In this document: piece after piece, positions 1 to 7,036 of the stretch | How the letters are laid out: each line of letters opens with the position of its first letter | Position numbering within the stretch: the first letter of the stretch is position 1 | Assembly (NCBI GenBank): GCA_001873165.1 | Contig: MNYO01000007.1 | Location: forward strand, 1 to 7,161 | Direction of reading: 5' to 3' | DNA length: 7,161 bases | Source of the DNA: Candidatus Gracilibacteria bacterium CG2_30_37_12 | GTDB lineage: Bacteria > Patescibacteriota > Gracilibacteria > BD1-5 > UBA2023 | The notes under the pieces: generated by a model | What the model saw: the letters and a program-made list of their open reading frames with translations, nothing else | Told to the model about the DNA's origin: nothing | Databases searched by the model: none | Program-made: the position numbers and the translations under genes

Positions 1-155
1 TCTTTAAACCCTACAAGTTTCTTGATATTTCATATATCATGAAGAGAATCTGCTCATTCAAGTATATTTATGAAAGCAAAAATCATTGGAATCTTCTCGG
101 GAGAGGCATATTTTTCCAAATCCTTCTCAAATTATTTATGATACCTAACGAGCAT
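1..155 (-). pseudogene. RelE/ParE-like toxin frame, 3' end beyond window, interrupted by TAA at codon 8
   Basis: The frame starts at ATG 155-153, overlapping the end of the antitoxin gene by 11 bases, as is usual in relBE/parDE-type operons. It reads MLVRYHK, then TAA (134-132), then FEKDLEKYASPEKIP and on to the window edge. The end of the visible part, DIGNIKKLVGFK, matches the RelE/ParE stretch (N-[IV]-K-K-L-x-G) that precedes the yyRiRvGdYRi core of these ribonuclease or gyrase toxins; that core would lie outside the window. Two in-frame TGA codons (56-54 and 32-30) read as Gly under code 25 (LEGADS, DIGNIKK). The residue at the TAA is often Ser or Thr in relatives, so a single TCA-to-TAA change is the simplest explanation. 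Use of a downstream TTG (119-117) or stop-codon readthrough cannot be excluded. The RelE-like assignment rests on a partial motif match. Confidence 0.62.
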
Positions 156-327
156 ATTTGGTATAAATATTTGCTATAGGGTGTGATTTAGTGTCGTTAT
201 GACTCATATGAAGTCCTAGCATGATATCTTCTATATCCTCCAGAGAATATTCTCTCACGAGAGTACGAAAAAGAGTCTCATATTGAGATTTTTTTACTTC
301 TGGAATATCTATGGTGATAGTGGACAT
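145..327 (-). CDS. Small antitoxin-like protein of a RelBE/ParDE-type module (60 aa)
   Basis: Sixty residues ending in TAG (147-145). An N-terminal beta-strand-like run (MSTITIDIPEV) is followed by two amphipathic helices (about residues 12-28 and 29-43) and a polar tail. This is the shape of ribbon-helix-helix or RelB-like antitoxins, although I do not recognise a specific family from the sequence alone. The strongest argument is context: its last codons overlap the start of the RelE-like frame at 155. Such antitoxins bind and neutralise the toxin and usually repress their own promoter. The start at 327 is supported by AGGA at 336-333, five bases upstream, and by a sigma70-like promoter just before it. 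The frame is intact while the toxin frame is broken, as expected if the antitoxin outlives a decaying toxin. Confidence 0.68.
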   Translation of the reverse strand: MSTITIDIPEVKKSQYETLFRTLVREYSLEDIEDIMLGLHMSHNDTKSHPIANIYTKYAR

Positions 328-356
328 ATATTTCCTATTGTTAATAAAACGTTGTT

Positions 357-384
357 AGTATATATTTTTTTAAGAGAAAGTAAA
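357..384 (-). promoter_or_regulatory. Candidate sigma70-type promoter of the toxin-antitoxin operon
   Basis: Read on the minus strand, TTTACT (384-379) and TATACT (362-357) are separated by 16 bases. The -10 ends 29 bases before the antitoxin ATG. An AACGTT core lies just downstream (about 348-353) and could be part of an autorepression operator, but its symmetry is weak. Inferred from consensus only. Confidence 0.45.
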
Positions 385-404
385 ATATTTTCATACGGAT
401 GAAT

Positions 405-746
405 TTATCCTATTCGGACCAATTTTACCGTATCGGTTGCACCGGCTATTATCTCAATCGTATCTTTTTGAATAGAGAATACTTCTGCGAGAAATCGTAT
501 GAGTTCTTCATTGGCTCTTCCCTTCTCGGGAACTGCCTTTAATCGAATCTTGATAGTTCCATCATCGAGCGTGCTCAGGTATTCTGTCTTCGGTTGTTTC
601 GTCGTGACTTTTATCCGCAGATAGGTTTTCTCATGAGGTTTTAAAAGAGGTGGGAACATAATCAGAATCTGTAAAGTCTGTAAAGTGAAACCATCAATGA
701 TATTGTCATTCCAGAATTTTTGAACTACAGCAAGTAGTTTTGTCAT
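405..746 (-). CDS. DUF167 / YggU-family protein (113 aa)
   Basis: A small conserved protein of unknown biochemical function, member of the DUF167 (YggU/UPF0235) family. Residues 40 to 113 carry the family pattern: a strand (YLRIKVTT), IKIRLKAVPEKGRANEEL followed by a helix (IRFLAEVF), and the end strand IEIIAGATDTVKLVRI, corresponding to the usual K-[AV]-x-P-x-x-G-x-A-N and [IV]-x-x-G-x-x-x-x-x-K-x-[VL]-x-[IV]. It ends in TAA (407-405). The start is uncertain. ATG 746 lies inside the end of a foldback repeat and gives an extra 29 residues before the domain; the next ATG (659-657, MFPPLL) would give a normal family length of about 84 residues. Neither start has a Shine-Dalgarno. The domain call is secure; the N-terminus is not. 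Confidence 0.85.
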   Translation of the reverse strand: MTKLLAVVQKFWNDNIIDGFTLQTLQILIMFPPLLKPHEKTYLRIKVTTKQPKTEYLSTLDDGTIKIRLKAVPEKGRANEELIRFLAEVFSIQKDTIEIIAGATDTVKLVRIG

Positions 747-898
747 ACTGAGCGGAATGAAATGAAGTCGAAGTATCCCTTTTTATGGCGATAATGGAGT
801 TAAATTTAAATAAATAACAAGAATTAAACTCCCTATCTAGAAAACTTTGTGTCAAAATGGCGATCTAAAGGGATTCTTCGACGATGCTCAGAATGACA
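741..898. repeat. Foldback (MITE/REP-like) element A between der and the DUF167 gene
   Basis: Imperfect terminal inverted repeats lie at 741-782 and 867-898. Both arms begin with TGTCAT at the outer end, then CTGAGC, a GTCGAAG-type core (the right arm is shorter), and ATCCCTTT at the inner end. Inside is a second imperfect hairpin (GGAGTT...AACTCC, about 795-832), and ATGGCGAT occurs twice as a direct repeat (about 785 and 857). The element ends two bases from the der stop codon and supplies the first ATG of the DUF167 ORF. There is no transposase, so any movement would need to be in trans. It may also act as a transcription terminator for der. Confidence 0.7.
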
Positions 899-900
899 GA

Positions 901-2607
901 TTATTCATCATACTCTTCAACTTCTTCTTTCTTGCTTCGTCGTCCTTTTCGTTCTACTTTTTCTCACTTCGGTGCTGATTTTTTTTCGCTCTTTCGCTCG
1001 ATATCCTCTCGGTTTTTTGTGAGTTCTTCATGATGTCGCTCAGCATCGTCTTTCAGTCGCTCATCTTTGATACCTCCTCATTTCTTGAAGATACTTTCAC
1101 GTCCTTTGAGCTCTACATTGATAGGGGTTCCAACGAATCCGAAGAATTCTCGGATTCGATTTTCGATATATCGTTTGTAAGAAAAATGAAAATGACTTTC
1201 ATTATTCACGGATATCATAAACTTCGGTGGATTTACATCCACTTGAGAACCGTAATAAATCTTTGGTTTGTGAGCTTTCCTATTTCCTGTTGGTGCATGT
1301 TGATAAGTAATCTGTGAGAGAAAATCATTGAACACTCCTGTTTTTACTCGTTTATTTCGCTCATCACGAATCTTAAAAGCGATGTCGAGAATAGCATCCA
1401 CGCGTTTCCCATCAATTGCCGAAGTAAAAATAGGCGTCACATAGGAAATAAAATCAAATTCCTGATTGATGTATTCAATATATCGATTCATAATAGTCGA
1501 TCCAGAATATCGTTCATCGATACTCGACATCTCTGGTGCACGATTATGGCTCTTGAGAGGAGATTCTGGAAGAGGAGGGAGTTTATTTCCTCGACCTCTC
1601 AGTTTTTTTTCTTTTTCTGCTTCAGATTTTGCTTTGTCGAGAGCTCGTTGAGCTTCTCGCTCTTCGAGAGTTTGAACGGTTGGACGAGCAAGAATTTTAT
1701 CCCATTTATTACATACGAGAATAATACCTTTCTTTTCCTCAAGAGCTCGCTCTACGACATGTTTATCCTGAGAAGTAATTCCTTCATCGGCATCAATAAC
1801 GATGGCAACAAGATCAGCACGAGTAATAGATCGTTCAGAACGCATTACACTCCACTGTTCGAGATTCGCACTTCCGATTTTCCCAGATCGACGAATACCA
1901 GCAGTATCGATGAGGACAATCTTTTCACCATTCCATTCTATGATAGAGTCGATACTATCTCGAGTGGTTCCTGGCATATCTCGAACCATTGCACGATTGG
2001 TTCCAGTCAAAGCATTAATCAGACTGGATTTCCCAACATTTGGTCGTCCAATAATAGCAAGTTTCAAGACCCCATCGTCATATTCTGCTTCCTCATAATC
2101 CAGTCCATTTTCTTTCAAATTATGCACCATCGCAAGTTTGAGGATATCAAGACCTCGATCATGAGCGGTACTGGTGATAACAAAATCATCGAATCCAAGC
2201 GAAGCAAGTGCATAGGATTCATTCATTCGTTCGATATTATCTGCTTTATTTGCTACGATAATAACCTTCTTTCCAGACTTTCGAAGAAGTTTTGCAATCT
2301 CTTCATCAAGAGCAGTGAGTTTATCGTACTCCAGAACGAAGAGGATCAAATCCGAGCGAGTAATAGATTCCTGAACACGATTTCGGATATCAGAAAGAAT
2401 AGCATCGTCCGTTCCGATAGTAATACCTCCAGAATCGGCAAGTATATAGGAAATATGATTTTCTTCATCGTGCATCTGATATTCCACGATATCTCGTGTA
2501 GTGTTTTCTGTATCGGAAACGATAGCAATCTTATGTCCAGAAAGGACATTAAAAAGACTGGATTTTCCCACATTTGGGCGTCCGACAATAGTGATTCGTG
2601 CAATCAT
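901..2607 (-). CDS. der: GTPase Der (EngA), ribosome assembly, with insertion and charged tail (568 aa)
   Basis: Double-GTPase that helps mature the large ribosomal subunit in the cytoplasm. GTPase 1 starts at about residue 5 with GRPNVGKSS, then TTRD, DSGG and NKAD. GTPase 2 repeats GRPNVGKSS, TTRD, DTAG and NKWD (residues 300-303). A KH-like domain follows (VNPPKFMISVNN to GTPINVEL). Start ATG 2607 (MIARITIVGRPN) places the first P-loop at the normal position; an in-frame ATG at 2631 lies inside a foldback repeat. Two in-frame TGAs (1080-1078, residue 510; 966-964, residue 548) read as Gly and extend the protein by 59 strongly charged residues to TAA 903-901. Between NKWD and the G5-like TSA (Ser396) there are 96 residues against about 35 in ordinary Der, so roughly 60 residues are inserted. 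The family call is certain. Translation of the tail depends on code 25. Confidence 0.96.
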
Positions 2608-2625
2608 AGTAAGTGAAAATATTAT

Positions 2626-2754
2626 TGTCATCCTCGCGAATGCGGGGATCTTCCTTATATTGAAATTGTATTTATTCTAAATCAGTTTTCAAAATAGAAT
2701 TTTCCATTATTTCTATGGAATATTCGGTAGATTCCCACTTTCGTGGGAATGACA
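2626..2754. repeat. Foldback (REP-like) element B upstream of der
   Basis: Two inverted units lie at 2626-2650 and 2730-2754, each starting from the outside with TGTCAT. Each unit is also its own short hairpin: CCTCGC-GAAT-GCGGGG with one mismatch on the left, and CCCAC-TTTC-GTGGG on the right. A small TTCCAT/ATGGAA hairpin lies between them (about 2702-2720). Units of the form GTCATTCC-hairpin-GGAATC are widespread bacterial REP-type repeats. Here the pair sits between the secreted-protein gene and der on the same strand and could act as a terminator for the former. I see no gene between 2632 and 2850. Confidence 0.65.
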
Positions 2755-2850
2755 TTCTTAATAAAATTATATAAAAAATGCTACAAGATAGAGTATTTTT
2801 GAAATATAGTGGGGAGTATAGTGAAAATACAGGGAAAAGCAATGTAGAAT

Positions 2851-3405
2851 CTATTTCTGTCCAACGAGTTGGGAAATCTTCGCATCGAGATTCGCTTGAA
2901 TATAGGAAAACACAGAGGAAAGGATTTTTCTTCTATTTTCAGAAACATCACGAGAGTTGATAGTTTGAATTTTGACGTTGATAGCACTTCGAATCTTCTC
3001 AAGAAGTTGTGCTTGTGCTATGGGATTATTATTAGTCACACGCTCTATGCTTAAATTCAGATTCGCAAGAATTTTATCAACCTTGATTTTATATGATTCG
3101 ATCAAAAAAGTATTAATATCATTAATTGTTTTTTCTTTATCTTTTTTCTGTTCTTCTGTTTCTTGTTTTACTACTGGCTTTATTTCTACTTTTGGCTCAG
3201 CCTTCTGTTCTTCTTTTATTGTAGAAGATTTTTCATCAGTTGGGGTCTTTGTGTCGACTGTCTCAGAATCCGTCGCAAGTGCGATTACAATACTTTCGCC
3301 CGAAAGAGTTCCAGACACAGTTTCGTCAGTATTAGTCGCAGCAAAAACACTCGATACAAGACTGAGAATAAAAAATGAAAGGAATGTTTTAAGAAAGATT
3401 TTCAC
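2851..3405 (-). CDS. Predicted secreted helical protein of unknown function (184 aa, GTG start)
   Basis: I do not recognise this family. The likely start is GTG 3405-3403, because it places a typical Sec signal peptide at the very N-terminus: basic residues (KIFLK), a hydrophobic core (about residues 7-19), and a V-F-A cleavage motif ending at residue 22 before ATNTDE. No ATG lies in frame upstream. There is no lipobox cysteine, so it is exported rather than lipid-anchored. After cleavage comes a Thr/Ser/Glu/Lys/Pro-rich linker (about 24-105), then a predicted helical or coiled-coil region (about 105-184) rich in Ile, Leu, Asn and Lys. It ends in TAG (2853-2851). It lies 95 bases after the histidine kinase on the same strand, with a candidate promoter of its own. 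Secreted proteins with a linker plus helical domain are common in CPR bacteria; no role can be assigned. Confidence 0.75.
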   Translation of the reverse strand: MKIFLKTFLSFFILSLVSSVFAATNTDETVSGTLSGESIVIALATDSETVDTKTPTDEKSSTIKEEQKAEPKVEIKPVVKQETEEQKKDKEKTINDINTFLIESYKIKVDKILANLNLSIERVTNNNPIAQAQLLEKIRSAINVKIQTINSRDVSENRRKILSSVFSYIQANLDAKISQLVGQK

Positions 3406-3430
3406 GAGCGAAAAAGAGATATGAGTTAAA

Positions 3431-3444
3431 ATTGGCTTGCCAAT
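3431..3444. promoter_or_regulatory. Palindrome overlapping the -10 edge, possible operator
   Basis: ATTGGC-TT-GCCAAT is a perfect 6-base inverted repeat with a 2-base spacer. It overlaps the end of the candidate -10 box and lies 25 bases before the GTG start. It could be a repressor site or a 5' mRNA hairpin; the sequence alone does not decide. Confidence 0.35.
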
Positions 3445-3469
3445 ATACTCTTTTTTATACAAAAGACAA
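3442..3469 (-). promoter_or_regulatory. Candidate sigma70-type promoter of the secreted-protein gene
   Basis: On the minus strand TTGTCT (3469-3464) and TATATT (3447-3442) are 16 bases apart, in the 95-base gap between the kinase stop and the GTG start. The -10 box ends 36 bases upstream of the start codon. Confidence 0.45.
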
Positions 3470-3500
3470 ACTGCTAAAGTGAATAATTGGTGAAGAGGTT

Positions 3501-4841
3501 TTATTTCGGAAAATATACTTTTATACAAAATCCTTTTCCTATATCGCTCTCGATAAACAAGGCTCCTTTATGGAGGGAAATAATCTTCTCGATAATCGAA
3601 AGTCCTATACCGATTCAGCGATCTCTCGAACTTGTTCTGGATTTATCTACCTGATAAAATTTCTCTCGAATAAATTCTATCTCTTTTCTCTCCACTCCAT
3701 TTCCATTATCTTGAAAAGTTATATATATTTTTCCTTGTCTTTCCATACTTGTGATATGCAAAGTTTTTCCCGTACCTGCATATTTTATAAAATTGGAAAA
3801 TATATTATGAAGCAGTTGAATAAATTTTCCTTCATCCAAAGAACAAATAAGTGGTATTTTCGGTGATTTACAAATAATTTTTTGATCTTGTTTCGCAAGA
3901 AGTGGAGCATATTCCTCTTCTAAATGCTGAATAATTTTCATGAAATCCAGAGGTACTATCTTGAGCGTTTCCCTTGCTGTTTGTTCTAATTTCTCATATT
4001 CCATTATAGAATTAGTAATGTCAATCAGACGATTGATTTCTTTATGGAGCAGTGCGTAATTCTTCGGACTGTTTTCTATAACTCCATCGTCCATTCCTTC
4101 CAGATAACATTTAATAGCAGTAATAGGAGTTTTGATTTCATGACTCAAATCAGAAAGGAGATCAGATCGTATTTTTTGCTGTTGAGAGAGATTTTCATTG
4201 AGCGCATTGATGGCGTCGATAAGTGCTCAAAATTCATCTTTTTTCTTATAGGTAATCTGTTCATATCCTTTCTCTAAAATAAGATTCGAGAGATTTCTCA
4301 AGATAGATTGAATAGGACGAAAAGAAAAACGTATCCAGATTCCAGAAATCATCAATATGATGATAATCATTAGAATATTCACCAAAAACATAGACCGAAT
4401 AATTTTGAGTATAAATACCCCTTCTGGTGTTGTATTATGAAGAAAAGAAAAATTAAAAATACCTGCAAAAAAAGAATCAATCGCTTTTACAAAAAGTACT
4501 TGCTCGATAGAATTCTCGTTTACTCCGATTTTCTGTAAAGAATCTATGACTGATGGGGCATACGTTCCAGGATTTGCAGAAAAATGTTCCAGAGAAGTAG
4601 AAATCCCCGAGAGATCAGAAAGTATTTTTTTATATTCTTCTATCGTCGCATCATCGAGGTTTTTCGTATTAGTAAAAGCAGTAAGCAGATCAAAATTAAT
4701 ATCAGGAACTTCTTGTTTAATACTGGCGAGATACTCGTGAAAATACTCAGTAGCAAAGTATTTGAGCGAAAAAATATTTACCCCGATAGTTATACTGAGG
4801 ACGAGGAATATATATACGAGAAATTTCTGGGAGAATTTCAT
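3501..4841 (-). CDS. Membrane sensor histidine kinase, read through two TGA(Gly) codons (446 aa)
   Basis: Transmits an external signal by autophosphorylating a histidine and passing the phosphate to a response regulator. TM1 is about residues 7-24, an extracytoplasmic sensor region about 30-145, and TM2 about 150-170. A HAMP-like linker ends in DEFG (residues 202-205), with Gly205 encoded by TGA 4229-4227. The HisKA H-box is SHEIKTP with phosphoacceptor His234. The ATPase domain has an N-box (HNIFSNFIKY, Asn346/Asn350), G1 DNGNG (Asp378), F-box EKFYQVDKS and G2 GIGIGLSI, whose first Gly409 is TGA 3617-3615. The stop is TAA (3503-3501). Under the standard code it would appear as two fragments and lose its G2 box. 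ATG 4841 is preferred to TTG 4865 because it begins directly with the signal-anchor (MKFSQKF). There is no Shine-Dalgarno. No response regulator is present in the window, and the sensor domain is not a family I recognise. Confidence 0.93.
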
Positions 4842-4874
4842 AAAAATGAAGAAAGAGAGAATCAATAATGGGCA

Positions 4875-5012
4875 TTATCGTAATTTTCTCAGAGAAATCA
4901 AGGATTTCTCAAAAAGTAAAGCGATTCCCTTACTGAAAACTTTTGCGTTTTCCAGGGTCTCGGGTACAATACCACACGTTCTGTTCTCTTTCTTAAGAAG
5001 AACCTTTGTCAT
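4875..5012 (-). CDS. Doubtful small ORF, 45 aa, starting inside a foldback element
   Basis: Reads MTKVLLKKENRTCGIVPETL, continues through a helical stretch (about residues 27-44), and ends in TAA (4877-4875), 33 bases before the kinase start on the same strand. I do not recognise it. The ATG is provided by the outer TGTCAT end of foldback element C, and there is no Shine-Dalgarno. A perfect 8-base hairpin (4892-4899 with 4903-4910) lies inside it. The opposite strand is also open through this stretch, so coding is not established; it may be a remnant next to a repeat. Confidence 0.2.
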   Translation of the reverse strand: MTKVLLKKENRTCGIVPETLENAKVFSKGIALLFEKSLISLRKLR

Positions 5013-5204
5013 TCCGACCATCGTGGAAACCATAGTTCCCCCAGAGAGGGGTGAATCCCTTTAAATCTATCATTTGAAACAGTGAGTTTTTACAACAACA
5101 AAGACAATTGGTGCGTTTTTTATAAAAAGTGTCATATGTTCGTTAAAAAGGGATTCACCCTGCCAGAGGGAGCTATGGCTTCGACTTCGCTCGGAATGAC
5201 AAAG
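5004..5204. repeat. Foldback (MITE-like) element C upstream of the peptidase gene
   Basis: About 200 bases with imperfect inverted arms of about 60 bases at 5004-5063 and 5145-5204. Well-matched blocks are CTTTGTCATTCCGA at the outer ends, CCATAG in the middle and GGGTGAATCCCTTT at the inner ends. The right arm also contains the GAGCG and GAAGTCGAAG pieces seen in element A, so A and C look like one family, with C carrying about 25 extra bases per arm. The 80-base centre shows no gene. The right end supplies ATGACA, which stands 18 bases before TATTTT and might serve as a poor -35 for the peptidase gene. Confidence 0.72.
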
Positions 5205-5247
5205 CTCCACTATTTACCCTATTTTACTAAAATTATCACAACAAATT

Positions 5248-7035
5248 ATGACTCTTCAAACCAATTGGAATCTGACAAAATACTTTTTTACAGGACTTAA
5301 CGATCCGAAATTACTCTCAAATATAGATTCCATACTTCCACTTGCGGACGCTTTTTCAAAGAAATATCAGGGTATTATTAAGACTTTTTCAACACCAGAA
5401 CAGATATTGGAATACTACGCAGATTACGAGAAGATGTCCCATGAAATGGGAACGGGAGGAACCTATCTTTCGTATCTCCAGTCGCTCGATACCCAAAATA
5501 ACGCAGTTATCAAAAAACTCGGAGAATTAGAATGTATCTTTGTGGAAGCTTCTTCCAAACTCCTCTTTATCTCTCAGGAATGGAAAGAACTTGGATATGA
5601 TAAAATTATGGCATTTGCTGATAATCCCCTACTTCAGGATTATAAAAATGCACTTGTTTCCAGTGCTGCTAATTTGAAATACATCCTCTCTGAACGAGAA
5701 GAATTTGTCCTCAATGAAAAATCTCGCGCACTCGGAGTCGTAGAATGACTTCGAGAAGAACTTGCGAATTCCTATGAATTCCAGATAGAGCTCGATGGAG
5801 AAAAGAAAACTATGACCGAAGAAGAAATCCGTAGCCTTCGAACCAGCCCGAACCGAGAGACTCGTCGGAAATCCTATGAGTCACTTCGTCAAATGTATAA
5901 TACTAAACAAGCTCAAATAACTCTCGGAAATATCTACGCTGGGATCGTCAAAGACTGGACTTCCGATGTGAAACTCCGTGGATATCAGACTATTATGGAA
6001 CCACGAAATACTTCCGAGGAACTCGAAAATGAAGTGGTTGATATGCTCATGCAAGAAGTACAAACCGCTTATCCTCTTTTTGCTCGTTTCATCGAAGCGA
6101 AACGAAAACTTATGAAACTCGATGAATTTCATATATATGATGTTTCTGCTCCTCTTGGTCAGATCGAGAAAGAATTCTCCTTTGAAGATGGGACGAGACT
6201 CCATCTCGAAACTATGAAAGATTTCGACCAAGAATTCTATGATTACTCTATTGATATGCTCGAATCTAGTAGAATAGATGCATTTCCAAAATATGGAAAA
6301 CGCTCTGGAGCTTTTGCAAGTTATGGTCCTGGAGAACCAAGTTTCGTACTTCTCAATCATACAGGGAAACTTCGAGATGTTTCCACTCTTTCTCACGAAC
6401 TCGGACATGCAACTCATGGACACCTTTCACAAGGACAGAAACCAGCCGTATACAGCAGTCCTCTTTCGCTCGCAGAAACGGCTTCTATATTTTCTGAGAT
6501 GCTCTTGTCTGAGAAGATTCGCAAAGAACTCACAACAGAGGAATATAAAGAATTTTTGAATGAAAAACTCAGCGACACATTCGCTACCATTTTCCGACAG
6601 ATTCAATATATAGCATTTGAGAAACGTGTACATGAAGCGATTTTTACAGGAGAGGAACTCACTTATCACGATTTCAATCGTATGTGGCGAGAAGAGCAGA
6701 TTCGTATGACGGGAGAAAGTGTCACGTATGATGTCACCGCAGAAAATGAATCCAGTTGGTCTATGATTCCTCATATCTTCGCGAGCCCATTCTACTGCTA
6801 CGCCTACGCCTTCGGAAATATCCTCGTGTTCGCACTCTATAACCGATACCAGAAAGAAGGACGGAGTTTCGTCGAGAACTACAAAGATATCCTCCGATCT
6901 GGAGGTTCTAAACGCCCAAAAGACCTGCTCAGCGAACACGGATTCGATATCACTTCGCCAAAATTTTACCGAGATGCCATAGAGGAAGTAGAAAAAATGG
7001 TCGTGGAATTTGAGGGGTTAGTGGAGGGGAAATAA
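5248..7035 (+). CDS. pepF: M3-family oligoendopeptidase (PepF-like), with one in-frame TGA(Gly) (595 aa)
   Basis: Zinc metallopeptidase expected to cleave short peptides in the cytoplasm; there is no signal peptide. The N-terminus opens with the family W-N-L start (WNLTKYF), followed by the long helical N-terminal domain. TGA 5746-5748 (residue 167, VVE-Gly-LREEL) lies in a charged helical stretch, and the same frame continues to the catalytic half. The zinc site is HELGH (His383, Glu384, His387) with the distal Glu410 in LAETASIFSE. Also typical are SYGPGEPSFVLLNHTG before the site and the C-terminal YAYAFGNILVFALY tyrosine segment. Total length is close to the usual 600 residues, so this is one intact gene and not two. 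Start ATG 5248 fits the family N-terminus and has no Shine-Dalgarno. It stands alone on the plus strand, stop TAA. The M3 assignment is firm; PepF subtype is likely. Confidence 0.95.
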
Positions 7036-7036
7036 A

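Noticed and set aside
741..898. CRISPR-like repeat unit
   Set aside because: The units are inverted and not direct, there are only two, and there are no regular spacers.
1546..2616. Long open frame on the plus strand opposite der
   Set aside because: It is the antisense shadow of der: low-complexity Phe/Ser/Ile-rich translation, no recognisable domain, while the minus strand carries all Der motifs.
2778..2960. Small plus-strand ORF beginning at 2778
   Set aside because: Mostly antisense to the secreted-protein gene, with no ribosome-binding site and no family resemblance.
3406..3528. Longer N-terminus for the secreted protein, starting at TTG 3528
   Set aside because: It would overlap the kinase gene and bury the signal peptide more than 40 residues inside; GTG 3405 places the signal peptide correctly.
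3615..4229. TGA as tryptophan (Mycoplasma-type code 4) or as selenocysteine
   Set aside because: Trp or Sec would disrupt the HAMP DEFG motif and the kinase G2 box, which require glycine; no selenoprotein family or SECIS context is present.
4892..4910. Perfect 8-base hairpin as an intrinsic terminator
   Set aside because: No T-run follows on either strand and it is A/T-rich, so it does not fit a rho-independent terminator.
5881..6939. Minus-strand open frames opposite the peptidase
   Set aside because: Shadows of the peptidase coding strand; no motifs and biased composition.
5248..7035. Two separate peptidase genes or a nonsense pseudogene split at 5746
   Set aside because: Both parts are in the same frame with no gap, together give the normal M3 family length, and the same TGA pattern appears in other genes; one recoded gene is simpler.
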